Shown: positions 39,403 to 48,886, numbered from the stretch's first letter. The stretch: 54,757 bases of DNA from Candidatus Pacearchaeota archaeon (GCA_017608705.1 JAFCFJ010000004.1:1-54757), one strand, 5' to 3'. The notes: generated by a model not told the origin, from the sequence alone. Made by a program: numbers and translations.

Positions 39403-40001
39403 CTAACTTTTATTCTTCACATTTGTTTTAGGTTTACGCACGATTGCGATTATGTTGTATTTTGCATATCCTTCACCATTTGCTACAATTTCTATGATTT
39501 CGAAACCAGATGAAAGGAGATCTTGCTTTAGTTCTTGCTTATCATAGAGATAATAATAACGCAATACCCTTCCCTCAGGAGTTTTCCATGGCACATACAC
39601 TTCTTTACCCTTATCCCGAAATCTTTTTTGCTCTTTATTCCATACAGTTATCATAGCCTCTGCACGAGGTTTCAGCACACGAAGCAATTCCTGCAACGCC
39701 TTTAGCCTCTTATCTTTGCCAGAAATGCAATGCAGTGTGGCTATGAAAATTGCTGCATCGAAAAAATTGTCTGGGAACGTGCAATTTCACGTGCATGTTT
39801 CAGTTGTTCCGATGAAAAATCTACAGCATAGAGCTCAGCATCAAGCTTGATGAAGTTCCTGCCTGAACCACATCCCAAATCGAGAATTTTACCTTTCTTT
39901 CCTTGCAAAAAATTTACAACCTCTGGAATAGGCCTGTCACGATATTTATGCCATAATTTCGCGATCTTGTCCCATACTTTTGCTTGAATTTCGATATTCA
40001 T
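39403..40001 (-). pseudogene. Trm9/ABH8-like SAM methyltransferase, frame disrupted by an apparent internal deletion
   Basis: N-terminal ORF (VWDKIAKLWHKYRDRPIPEVVNFLQGKKGKILDLGCGSGRNF...EQLKHAREIAR) and C-terminal frame (FPDNFFDAAIFIATLHCISGKDKRLKALQELLRVLKPRAEAMITVWNKEQKRF...) are offset; ~15 residues apparently missing. Confidence 0.78.
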
Positions 40002-40068
40002 TTTCCTACTTCGTCAAGTAGTGATGAAAATTAATAAATCTTATTAACTTCCGCACGCATGTTTTCAC

Positions 40069-41460
40069 ATGGCACCTATAAGGAAGCCAAGCAAGAGTCT
40101 GGCGGGTGTTACACCTCTAGCTGTAGTGCTGAAACCAATGAAATGTAAGCATGGCACTTGCCTCTATTGTCCAAGCCTGGATGTGCCACAAAGCTATACG
40201 CCGAAAAGTCCTGCAGTAATGCGTGCAGCCATGCTTGACTATGATGCATTCAAACAAGCGAAGGCAAGACTCCGTGCGTTCAAGATAATGGGACATCCTA
40301 CAGATAAGATAGAACTAATTGTGATGGGCGGAACTTTCACTTGGTATCCTAAGGACTATCAGTATGAATTCGTTAAGAGATGTTATGATGCACTAAACGG
40401 CACTACAGCGAGAAATCTGCGTGAGGCGCAAGCTATGAATGAGAAAGCAAAACACAGGCTCGTGGCCCTATGTCTTGAAACAAGACCTGATGCATGCTCC
40501 GAGGATGATATAAAGAGAATGCTTGAACTAGGTTGCACACGTGTAGAACTTGGTGTGCAAACCCTTGACGACAGGATTTATAAGCTTGTCAAGAGAGGGC
40601 ACACAGTTAAGCATGTTATCAAGGCCACACAAAAGCTTAAGGATAGCGGATTCAAGATAGGCTACCATATGATGCCTGGGCTACCAGGCTCTAGCTTTGA
40701 AAAAGATCTGGCTATGTTTCGCAAGCTTTTCAACAGCGAGGAGTTCAGGCCAGACCAACTTAAGATTTACCCTTGCCAGGTTGTTAGCGGTGCCAAACTC
40801 GAAGAATGGTATTGGCAAGGAAAATACAGGCCTTACAGTTTAGACGAGACAAAGCACTTGCTGAAAGAAATCCTGAAGATTGTTCCGCGTTATTGCCGTG
40901 TAATGCGTGTTATGCGAGAGATTCCACCAGATTTTCTCGTGGCTGGTATTAAGAGAATAGATTTGAGGCGCGAGATTGAGAAAGAACTTAGGGAGGAGAA
41001 TGCTGACATAAAGGAAATTCGTTTTCGTGAAATTGGCTTCGTGGCAAGAGAGTTAGGCGAGGAAAACATTGACAAGAGGCTTAGGTTGAGAGTGAGTAGC
41101 TATAGAGCAAGCCGTGGCAAAGAATTTTTCCTAGAGATTGTGAATACAGATGATATACTTTTTGCCTTACTGCGTCTAAGATTTCCTTACAAGCCATTTA
41201 TAGATGTACTTGAGAACGCAGCCATCGTGCGCGAACTTCACGTGTATGGCAAAGCTGTTGAGATAGGCAAGAAAGGAGATGGATGGCAACATAAGGGTTT
41301 TGGTAAATTACTAATAGCCAAGGCTGAGGCTATAGCAAGAGAACACGGCTATGAAAAGCTTGCAGTGATAAGCGGTGTTGGCGTTCGCGAGTATTATCGC
41401 AAGCTTGGCTATAAGCTTGATCAGTATTATATGGTCAAACATCTTTCGAACAAGGTTTAG
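40069..41460 (+). CDS. elp3: Elp3-family tRNA U34 modification enzyme (radical SAM + GNAT)
   Basis: CKHGTCLYCPSLDVPQSYTPKSPAVMRA; ELIVMGGTFTWYPKDYQYEFVKRCYDALNG; C-terminal QHKGFGKLLIAKAEAIAREHGYEKLAVISGVGVREYYRKLGY. Confidence 0.95.
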   Translation: MAPIRKPSKSLAGVTPLAVVLKPMKCKHGTCLYCPSLDVPQSYTPKSPAVMRAAMLDYDAFKQAKARLRAFKIMGHPTDKIELIVMGGTFTWYPKDYQYEFVKRCYDALNGTTARNLREAQAMNEKAKHRLVALCLETRPDACSEDDIKRMLELGCTRVELGVQTLDDRIYKLVKRGHTVKHVIKATQKLKDSGFKIGYHMMPGLPGSSFEKDLAMFRKLFNSEEFRPDQLKIYPCQVVSGAKLEEWYWQGKYRPYSLDETKHLLKEILKIVPRYCRVMRVMREIPPDFLVAGIKRIDLRREIEKELREENADIKEIRFREIGFVARELGEENIDKRLRLRVSSYRASRGKEFFLEIVNTDDILFALLRLRFPYKPFIDVLENAAIVRELHVYGKAVEIGKKGDGWQHKGFGKLLIAKAEAIAREHGYEKLAVISGVGVREYYRKLGYKLDQYYMVKHLSNKV

Positions 41461-41475
41461 GAAAAATTTAAAAAG

Positions 41476-41493
41476 TATCACTTCTACGTGATA
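41476..41493 (+). promoter_or_regulatory. Candidate operator TATCAC-TTCTAC-GTGATA
   Basis: Perfect 6-bp inverted repeat between a TATA-like box (aaatttaaaaag) and the HTH gene start at 41511. Confidence 0.5.
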
Positions 41494-41510
41494 ACACTTT
41501 TCTTGTTAAA

Positions 41511-42218
41511 ATGTACGAGATCATGAGCAAGAGCGAAGCTGCCCGCATCCTTGGCGTGAGCGAGAAAACTATCGAGAGATATGTGAGAAAAGGTTTGCTG
41601 AGAAAACTGGCCGGCCAGAGCAACAATGTATTTGCAAGAGACGTAGGAAAGCTATTATTGAGAAAAAAGATTCCAGATACTGTCATGCAGGAAATTTACA
41701 CCATGTCTGCTCTTGGTGTATCTCTTTCCGTACTATGCCATGAATTCAGTGATCTTGGATATTGGCCATGTCAAATGGTTGCTGCTCTTTCTATCTATTC
41801 ACAGGAGAGAAGAGCCTTTCTTAATAGTTTTCCAGGTAATAATGTGTTACTCGGCACAGAGGTTAGTGCAAGGCTAAGGCTTCGTAACAGACACGTACTC
41901 GAAGAACTTCTCGAGACAAGAGCTCTTGAACCTATTGTTTCAAGAAAAGGATCAAGAGAGATTTGCTTCGTGAGTAAGGAGTCGCTATTACATTATCTTG
42001 GTCCGTACTATGATAAAAGGCTTTACCGGAGCCATCATGCTAAGATAATTCTTGAAAAGCTTGGCTGTGAGGTAACTATCAATAGAATAGATAAGCTTGC
42101 CAAAAAATATAGAGTAGGTTTCAAGATTTTTCCAGAAAAGAAGAATAGTGCTTATCTCTTCTCCTACGAGGATATTTTGCAACTCTACGCTATTTATCAG
42201 CAAATCCGAGAGAAATAG
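41511..42218 (+). CDS. HTH (MerR/excisionase-like) DNA-binding protein
   Basis: MSKSEAARILGVSEKTIERYVRKGLLRKLAGQSNNVFARDVGKLL. Confidence 0.8.
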   Translation: MYEIMSKSEAARILGVSEKTIERYVRKGLLRKLAGQSNNVFARDVGKLLLRKKIPDTVMQEIYTMSALGVSLSVLCHEFSDLGYWPCQMVAALSIYSQERRAFLNSFPGNNVLLGTEVSARLRLRNRHVLEELLETRALEPIVSRKGSREICFVSKESLLHYLGPYYDKRLYRSHHAKIILEKLGCEVTINRIDKLAKKYRVGFKIFPEKKNSAYLFSYEDILQLYAIYQQIREK

Positions 42219-42219
42219 G

Positions 42220-42906
42220 ATGGGAAAGAAAAAAAGAGAACAAGAAAAAAAGCAAGTAAGGAGGAAACCTCTTCTTAGTCTCGAGAGCGCTCTCATGGAC
42301 CTGTCTTGCATTGAAGAAAATATTTCTTCCTTGGCGAGAATTTTGAGCCTGCCAGATCTCACGCAAGAAGAGGAATCTTTCATTAGTTATGTTTTGCTGG
42401 ATGATAGTCTCTATATATTTTTTCAGATTTATCCTATGCTGAGAAAGCCAGAAGAGATTTTTATGCTGGATAGCAAGGAAAGGCGCGCTCTTTTGCTTTA
42501 CCGTGTCGCTTTCAACAAACTTTACAGCTTTACACAACAATTTGATCCTGAAGCTTTTGGTTTTATGACAGCCAGTCATAACTTAGTTAATAAGCTTGCT
42601 AATCTAGCTGCGCTCATAGAAGAAAACCCTGAGACATGGTACTTGCGTGCTGATAGCGAGCCACGAAGGGAACTAACTTTCTACGAGAAAATGTTTTTCA
42701 GCGAGCTTGAAAGAGGCGCAAGAGCAGTGGATGTGAAGAGCATACTTGGCTATGACCCAAGCATAGAAAAATATCATTTTTTCATCGAGAATCCAGAGAC
42801 AGCATATCTCAGGATAAAGCTTAAGCAAGCCATCGCGCGCGAGGACTACGAGCTTGCGGCAAAAATTTGGGAGGAGATTAGGAGAATGAGAAAAAGCGAG
42901 AGTTAG
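42220..42906 (+). CDS. Hypothetical protein with C-terminal UVR-like motif
   Basis: C-terminal LRIKLKQAIAREDYELAAKIWEEIRRM resembles a UvrB/UvrC interaction motif; basic N-terminus. Confidence 0.6.
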   Translation: MGKKKREQEKKQVRRKPLLSLESALMDLSCIEENISSLARILSLPDLTQEEESFISYVLLDDSLYIFFQIYPMLRKPEEIFMLDSKERRALLLYRVAFNKLYSFTQQFDPEAFGFMTASHNLVNKLANLAALIEENPETWYLRADSEPRRELTFYEKMFFSELERGARAVDVKSILGYDPSIEKYHFFIENPETAYLRIKLKQAIAREDYELAAKIWEEIRRMRKSES

Positions 42907-43180
42907 TTATGGACAAGAGGAGCCCTGCGATATCCACGCATCACAATCTGTTTGTGTGTCATAGGTTAGGCTATTAGCGATAAATTATGTTATCTTCACT
43001 GCCTAAACAATGGAAATTGACACCTTCACTATAGCACGATGTTACATTTTCAAATGTATTTTTATTGAAATTGGACACTGAAATTCTATAGAATGATGAG
43101 TATTCGACACTGGATTTGAGATTACGTTATATTCGGCCCAATAAAGATAAATACCATGGCCGCAGTTTGCGATTTTAAAA
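42907..43180 (-). pseudogene. Start-less, frameshifted 3' fragment of a beta-helix surface protein
   Basis: Minus-strand frames give NCGHGIYLYWAEYNVISNPVSNTHHSIEF, then VSNFNKNTFENVTSCYSEGVNFHCLGSEDN, then YDTQTDCDAWISQGSSCP*, paralleling the end of the neighbouring 43217-44578 gene. Confidence 0.65.
43032..43066. repeat. 35-bp direct repeat, copy 1
   Basis: TAGCACGATGTTACATTTTCAAATGTATTTTTATT, identical to 43308-43342. Confidence 0.9.
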
Positions 43181-43216
43181 TTATATTTTTCAACTTAAAA
43201 TTTTTACTACGCATAT

Positions 43217-44578
43217 TTAAAGGTTATTATTCAGAAAATCAGGGACATGTAGAAGTTTGCTGTATCCAATCACCACAATTGTCATACAAAAGAAATCAAG
43301 ATTGTTGTAGCACGATGTTACATTTTCAAATGTATTTTTATTAGAATCATGCACTGTTATACCATAATAACTATTATTTACTTCAATATTTGAGAGAAAA
43401 TTGTTGTCGCTATCGCGTAAATATATGGCATAATTACTATCGTTTAGATTTATATTTGACAACGTATTATTATAAGACATGGATAAATAAATACCCATTG
43501 ACGAGATATCTATTATTTCCGCATACGAAACAGTATTATTATCAGAAGACAATGTAATGGCCCATGTCAAGTTGGCAAAGGTAACATCAAAAATATTAGA
43601 GTTATCTGCATCGACAAAGATACCAGATGCGCTTGTTCCTTTCCCTGTTATTGCTAGATGTTGTATATTTATATTTTTTCTGTTTTTGTTTAAATCTATT
43701 CCGTGATTGCACCAAATTTTTCCATTATCTATAGTTACTTCCGTTCCATTAACCAATATTCCATACCCAACATTCCCATTGCCGTCATCCAGACAATCAA
43801 TTGTATGCCCCGCTAAGTCGAGAACCACATTATCTGCTTGAATCTTAATACAATATCCGAGTATCTCACTCGAAATATTGGTTGTAAGTTTGTAATAGCC
43901 TTCTTGTGTAATGTTTTCACAAGAACTTAGTTCAAACATACATGCACTTGTACTAATAGTACAATCATCATTACACACAAGTTGGCCTGCAACCCCGCCG
44001 AAATCTTGACAAGTCTTTTCACCAAAATCTGAACCATCACACTCTTCACCTTCATCTAATCTTCCATTACCACATATAGGCCCACTTCCACCAGCCCGCT
44101 CTCGCTCAACCACACTACTACTCACCACACCACCTTGCTTAACTTTATCAGCTGAACGAAACACAGGCACAACACTAACCTTCACAATTTCCACACCAGA
44201 AGGAATACCTAGGTTGCTAAGATTAATCTCATAGCTTCTTGTCTCGAGCGGCCCTGGCAACCCACCAGGAGTACTAGCATTTACAGTATAAATATAACTT
44301 TTCCCGCTACCTTCAAGCACAAGCTTTATAGCTTCAAGCTCAGCCTTGTCATTCCCACGCCTGATCCTAACAGTAAGATTTCCATCACTATCAACAAAAG
44401 CTTCCTTGATATCAAGAGTAATACTCATGCCAAGTGTTGCTGTTTCTATCTCTTCCCGCTGTTCATGTATCATGGGCATGACCAAACGCCAGAGAAGCAC
44501 GAGAAGCACAAATGTGAGTAGCAATACTAAGATCGTGGCCACAATAGCACTTACACCTTTTTTCTTGTGCATTTCCAC
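43217..44578 (-). CDS. Type IV pilin-like signal fused to beta-helix surface protein
   Basis: N-terminus KKGVSAIVATILVLLLTFVLLVLLWRLV; Cys-rich CGNGRLDEGEECDGSDFGEKTCQDFG; beta-helix repeats NTVSYAEIIDISSMGIYLSMSYNNTLSNINLNDSNYAIYL. Confidence 0.83.
   Translation of the reverse strand: MEMHKKKGVSAIVATILVLLLTFVLLVLLWRLVMPMIHEQREEIETATLGMSITLDIKEAFVDSDGNLTVRIRRGNDKAELEAIKLVLEGSGKSYIYTVNASTPGGLPGPLETRSYEINLSNLGIPSGVEIVKVSVVPVFRSADKVKQGGVVSSSVVERERAGGSGPICGNGRLDEGEECDGSDFGEKTCQDFGGVAGQLVCNDDCTISTSACMFELSSCENITQEGYYKLTTNISSEILGYCIKIQADNVVLDLAGHTIDCLDDGNGNVGYGILVNGTEVTIDNGKIWCNHGIDLNKNRKNINIQHLAITGKGTSASGIFVDADNSNIFDVTFANLTWAITLSSDNNTVSYAEIIDISSMGIYLSMSYNNTLSNINLNDSNYAIYLRDSDNNFLSNIEVNNSYYGITVHDSNKNTFENVTSCYNNLDFFCMTIVVIGYSKLLHVPDFLNNNL
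43308..43342. repeat. 35-bp direct repeat, copy 2
   Basis: Identical to 43032-43066; encodes NKNTFENVTSCY on the minus strand. Confidence 0.9.
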
Positions 44579-44642
44579 TCTTCTTATTTTTTGAAATTAA
44601 TAAAAAATTATAAAAAATAAAAACAAAACTAACTTAAAAGTT

Positions 44643-45122
44643 TTATGATACTTCTCCTATTTCTGTGATTGTAGCTAAAACACCCGTGCAATCACCCTCT
44701 GCGTCTCCAACCTTTACTCGCGCTGCTAGTTCCACCTTAGATGGTTTTGTCGTGAATGTGCTGTCATACTTTGTCACATTGATGACAAATGTTTTCGTTG
44801 TCAGCTCGTCTATTTGAGGATTCTCTATTGGCACCGCAACGCTCGTATCTGTACCTTTATAAATAACTGCAGTAAGCCCAACTATTTCTCCGCCGCCTGT
44901 TCCTCTTTTTATTGTGATGCTTATATTATTATTGTTTGTTGTGTTCCACACCGCTTTTGTGATTTCTAAGTCAGTCTGTGCACACGCCTGCTGAATCTGG
45001 ATCTGGGTTTCTGGTCCTCTAAGAGCACCTTTAATTACTACCCACACTATTCCTATCAATACAAATGTCAAGAGCAATACCAACACTGTTGCCACAATAG
45101 CACTTACAGCCTTCTTATACAT
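44643..45122 (-). CDS. Archaeal type IV pilin-like protein
   Basis: MYKKAVSAIVATVLVLLLTFVLIGIVWVVIKGA class III-type signal and short beta-rich C-terminal domain. Confidence 0.8.
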   Translation of the reverse strand: MYKKAVSAIVATVLVLLLTFVLIGIVWVVIKGALRGPETQIQIQQACAQTDLEITKAVWNTTNNNNISITIKRGTGGGEIVGLTAVIYKGTDTSVAVPIENPQIDELTTKTFVINVTKYDSTFTTKPSKVELAARVKVGDAEGDCTGVLATITEIGEVS

Positions 45123-45237
45123 TTTTCACCTCCTTTTTCGAGATTTTGTTGTTAAAAAAATTGTTTTTATAATTTAAAAATGTTTTGTCTCGGTTTCTCA
45201 TTAAAAGCGTATGATAAACAATCCTGCTTTTTTCATT

Positions 45238-46902
45238 TCAACGATGCGCAAACCAAAATTCATACATGCCTTGCTTGCCTTTCCTGTCAAATCTGCAAAA
45301 GCCAAATCTTTCAAACTGTATTATTTCACCCACCTTCAATTTTTCAACATTCTTCTCAGCCACACCCTCTTGCCATTCCGCATTAGGCATCAACACCCTT
45401 GCTTTCAATGCCTCGCTTGAAGGAACCCATTGTATTTTCCTTATATCTTTTATCTCGTTGCCTGTATAGCTTGCTTTCTTGTTTTTGCCAAGTTTAATGT
45501 TGAAGAGGCCAATCAACCTTACTTCCTTTCCGCCAAATTCTTTGAAATCCTGTTCAGAGATTAAAATCTTGCTTTCAGCCTTTATCTTGCGATACTTGTT
45601 TTTTTCCGGATGTAATCTTAGTTTTACCTCACCAATATCTGGCATGTTCTCTATTTCTATCTCGATCGGATTAGGCACAAAAAAATACCTGCTGGCTTGC
45701 TTATCAAGATGCTTCCTATTTATAGCGTAAAGTTTCTCAACAGGCACAACTATATCATTTTGATTTAGCCCTATATCAAACACAAATTCACGCAGGCTCT
45801 CAGCAAGAATGCCACGTCTTCTCAAACTTTGCACGCTCCATGTTAGCGGTGTGTCCCATCCAAATTCATACTTGCCTGCCAACACTTCTTGCTGTGCCTT
45901 GCTCTTCCCTATCTTACCAATACCCTCGATGCGTACAAGACCAACATGGATAATCTCTGGATGTTGCCAGCCGAAGATGTCCCAAATAAAGCGTTCCATC
46001 TCGCTCTCCATCATCAAATCCTTACCACGTATGATATGTGTAATGCCAAGCAAATGATCATCAATAGCCCAGGAAAACTCGAGCAAGGGCCATACCCTAT
46101 ACTTCTTGCCCACACGTGGATGTTCTGCATCAGAGATTCTGAACAGTATGCGGTCACGAAATGCAGGATTCCTATGTTGCATATCTGTTTTCAACCTCAA
46201 AACGTAATCACCAGGCTTAGCTTCGAACATCGCGTGCCATCTTTCCATGTTTTCCTCTATGCTGAGGTTACGGCACTCGCATGCCTTACCAGCTTCCCTA
46301 TTCTTCCGTATTGTGTTTTTATCGCAAGAACAAACATAGGCCTTGCCGAGCTCTATAAGTTTCTCAGCATACTCATAATAAATTTCTAGCCTATCTGATT
46401 TATAGATAATTGGTTTCTCATATTTTACACCAAGCCAGTCAAAGGCATCAACAATCAACTCGTATGCCTCAGCCAAGGGTTTCTTTTCCTCACTGCCTAT
46501 GGTGTCGTCCATTACAAGCAAGAGCTTGCCTTTATATTTTTCTGCATAGAGAGCATTAAGCAAATATGTTTTTGCATTGCCTATATGCAATGCCCCAGAA
46601 GGATATGGTGCAAGCCTAAATACCGGTCTGCCTTTCACATTTGGCAACTCAGGCAAGCCCTCTTGCTTTTCCCTCTCCTTAACCATCCTACGCAACTCCC
46701 TGAACTTTGTCTCTTGTTCCTCTTTTGTCATACTGTTAACCTTCTCTATAATTTCTTGCACTTGCCGGATCACTTGCTTCACTTGCTCTCTCTTTAAGCC
46801 TTCAACAAAAAGCGCATTGATCACGTTCTGCAATCTTGCCTTGCCATTATGCTCTATTGCATTTTTCAGCGCATAAGCCAAAATCTTTTGCCTTGAAATC
46901 AT
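45238..46902 (-). CDS. gltX: Glutamyl-tRNA synthetase (archaeal type)
   Basis: RLAPYPSGALHIGNAKTYLLNALYAEKYKGKLLLVMDDTIGSEEKKP; LRLKTDMQHRNPAFRDRILFRI; IGKIGKSKAQQEV. Confidence 0.96.
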   Translation of the reverse strand: MISRQKILAYALKNAIEHNGKARLQNVINALFVEGLKREQVKQVIRQVQEIIEKVNSMTKEEQETKFRELRRMVKEREKQEGLPELPNVKGRPVFRLAPYPSGALHIGNAKTYLLNALYAEKYKGKLLLVMDDTIGSEEKKPLAEAYELIVDAFDWLGVKYEKPIIYKSDRLEIYYEYAEKLIELGKAYVCSCDKNTIRKNREAGKACECRNLSIEENMERWHAMFEAKPGDYVLRLKTDMQHRNPAFRDRILFRISDAEHPRVGKKYRVWPLLEFSWAIDDHLLGITHIIRGKDLMMESEMERFIWDIFGWQHPEIIHVGLVRIEGIGKIGKSKAQQEVLAGKYEFGWDTPLTWSVQSLRRRGILAESLREFVFDIGLNQNDIVVPVEKLYAINRKHLDKQASRYFFVPNPIEIEIENMPDIGEVKLRLHPEKNKYRKIKAESKILISEQDFKEFGGKEVRLIGLFNIKLGKNKKASYTGNEIKDIRKIQWVPSSEALKARVLMPNAEWQEGVAEKNVEKLKVGEIIQFERFGFCRFDRKGKQGMYEFWFAHR

Positions 46903-46961
46903 ACGAAAATAAGCGGAAATATATTAATAAAGCTTTTTCCACCCATTCAAGCACGATGCGT

Positions 46962-47303
46962 TCAGAAAAAACTCTCTCCAGCTTCTACGCCCGCTTTCCT
47001 CTCCAACAACTCAACACGCTCTATTAGCTTGTAAAGTCTTCTTTCCAAACGTCGCAATCTTTCCTCTAATTCTTTCAGGTTGGTTGTTTCAGAATAGCTA
47101 GCAGAATAACTTTCGCTAGAGCTTATTGTTTCATTGCTCATAACGCTGGTGCCAGATGCAAGACCAGCAAGAATTCCAAAAGTGTTGCTTTTGCTCTCAC
47201 CTCCAATTTTATCTGTCTGTTTTAGGTTCATCTCTTGCTCCTGTTTTCTCGGCATTACAGTAAGGTCAATCACCTTCTTTTTTCTAAACAACCTGAAACC
47301 CAT
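46962..47303 (-). CDS. Hypothetical coiled-coil protein
   Basis: LEERLRRLERRLYKLIERVELLERKAGV heptads at the C-terminus. Confidence 0.55.
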   Translation of the reverse strand: MGFRLFRKKKVIDLTVMPRKQEQEMNLKQTDKIGGESKSNTFGILAGLASGTSVMSNETISSSESYSASYSETTNLKELEERLRRLERRLYKLIERVELLERKAGVEAGESFF

Positions 47304-47393
47304 AGGAGATAGAGCAGGCTCGTACTTATAAATCTTGTGCTGAAAAGTTGCAAAACTTTAAAAAATCCCTGAGCATGTTAATAAAAAGGGAAG

Positions 47394-48833
47394 ATGGCTG
47401 AGATAAAGAGCATATCAGAGATTATCGAAGAGATTAGCCCATATTATCGCAAGCTTAAAGAGAAAAAGCTTGAAGGTGTTCCAGCAGAGGAGCACAAGAT
47501 CATTTATGATTCGACGGCCGAAACATTAGAGCCTGTTTATTTCTGGATCGTTGATTTTATGAATGACATGTTCAAGAAAGTCGAGAAGCTAGTGGATAAT
47601 TTTGTTTCGAGTCCTGGCTCGGGTCATTTTGCTGAGCTTGGCGCAAGAGCCACAAAGATGCAAGAAGAAGCAATGAAAATAATGCAAACTATTGGTATTC
47701 TTGTCAAGAGTCTTGTTAACATAGTATATGACTTACGCGAATTTGAAATAAGGCTAAAGCATTACGATGCTTTACACTCGAAAGATGAGAAAGAACGTGA
47801 GGCTGCGTTGCTTGCGTTGAAGCAGATATGGATGGATAATGTTGATATCAAACGAGGGCGTGGCAGCATAAATATGCTTGCACAAGATTTGAATTTTGTT
47901 ACAATTCGTGATGCATTCATGGCAGTCAAGAGCCTTGAAGAGGTGGACAAGCTTGACCTCAACGATAGGGTTAAACGTATTCTCAAAGCCCGCGTAAAGG
48001 AATTTTTTGACTGGCTTGAGCTCAGCGAGAAAGAACTGAGAAAGCGTTACGAGATAGAGCGAAGCTATCTTAAGAGTCAGGTTAATGCCTTAAGGCTTTA
48101 TACAAGATGGGCCAAGCCCTATCTCAGGGCAGCAGCACAGCTTGAGATGAAAGAGGCTGGCAGAGAACCTGCATTGGTTAAGGCATTCAGCACAATACTT
48201 CTTGAACTTACCTTACTTGGCAGGAGCCCTATCGATGTGGAGCAAGCGATAATAGATGGCGATTTGCCCGAAGCTTTCAGACGGATTAAGTTTGACCGCA
48301 ATTATTACTCCTGTGTGCTTGTTGATTTCAACTTCAGAGGAATTCCATACAGAACACCACAAGGACACTATACTTTTGGTGGCAGAGTTGAAGTTACATT
48401 CAAGGCTTATGCCCTGAACGATGACGAACTCATGCTATTAGATGAAAAGCTCAAAGAAACAGAGTTGGAGGAAGCATTGAAACTTGTGGAAGGCATGACT
48501 ACTGAAAGTTTAGAACAACTGCGTGAAGATATAGAATATTTTCTCAAGGAACCAGAAAAGCGAGAACTGGAAGAAGAGAAGAATAAAAGCCAAGATGTTA
48601 ATCCGTTCGCTGCTCTCTTTGGATTTTACAATAGGAACAAGAAGCCTGAGAAGAAAAAAGATGATAAGACAAAGAAAATAGAAGAGCTAAAAGAAGAGGG
48701 TGTAAGACCAGATAACCATGCCGAGAGCCTGCTCAGGAAACTGGCAGAGAGCGGAGCAAAAGATAAATGCTTCACAATCTTCGATGTCTACAAGAAAGCA
48801 CATGGTATGGCTTCTCATCCGGCACCAGAATAA
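47394..48833 (+). CDS. Uncharacterised, mostly helical protein
   Basis: 479 aa ORF, MAEIKSISEIIEEISPYYRKLKEKKLEGVPAEEHKIIYDSTAETLEPVYFWIVDFMNDMFKKVEKLVDNF; no recognised family. Confidence 0.75.
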   Translation: MAEIKSISEIIEEISPYYRKLKEKKLEGVPAEEHKIIYDSTAETLEPVYFWIVDFMNDMFKKVEKLVDNFVSSPGSGHFAELGARATKMQEEAMKIMQTIGILVKSLVNIVYDLREFEIRLKHYDALHSKDEKEREAALLALKQIWMDNVDIKRGRGSINMLAQDLNFVTIRDAFMAVKSLEEVDKLDLNDRVKRILKARVKEFFDWLELSEKELRKRYEIERSYLKSQVNALRLYTRWAKPYLRAAAQLEMKEAGREPALVKAFSTILLELTLLGRSPIDVEQAIIDGDLPEAFRRIKFDRNYYSCVLVDFNFRGIPYRTPQGHYTFGGRVEVTFKAYALNDDELMLLDEKLKETELEEALKLVEGMTTESLEQLREDIEYFLKEPEKRELEEEKNKSQDVNPFAALFGFYNRNKKPEKKKDDKTKKIEELKEEGVRPDNHAESLLRKLAESGAKDKCFTIFDVYKKAHGMASHPAPE

Positions 48834-48886
48834 TCTTTCGCTTTTTTTTACCTAAACCTTAAATATCGAATTGATGTTCTATTTGC

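Noticed and set aside
43032-43342. 35-bp repeat as a CRISPR array
   Set aside because: Only two copies, 276 bp apart, and the repeat encodes a conserved peptide of a beta-helix protein.
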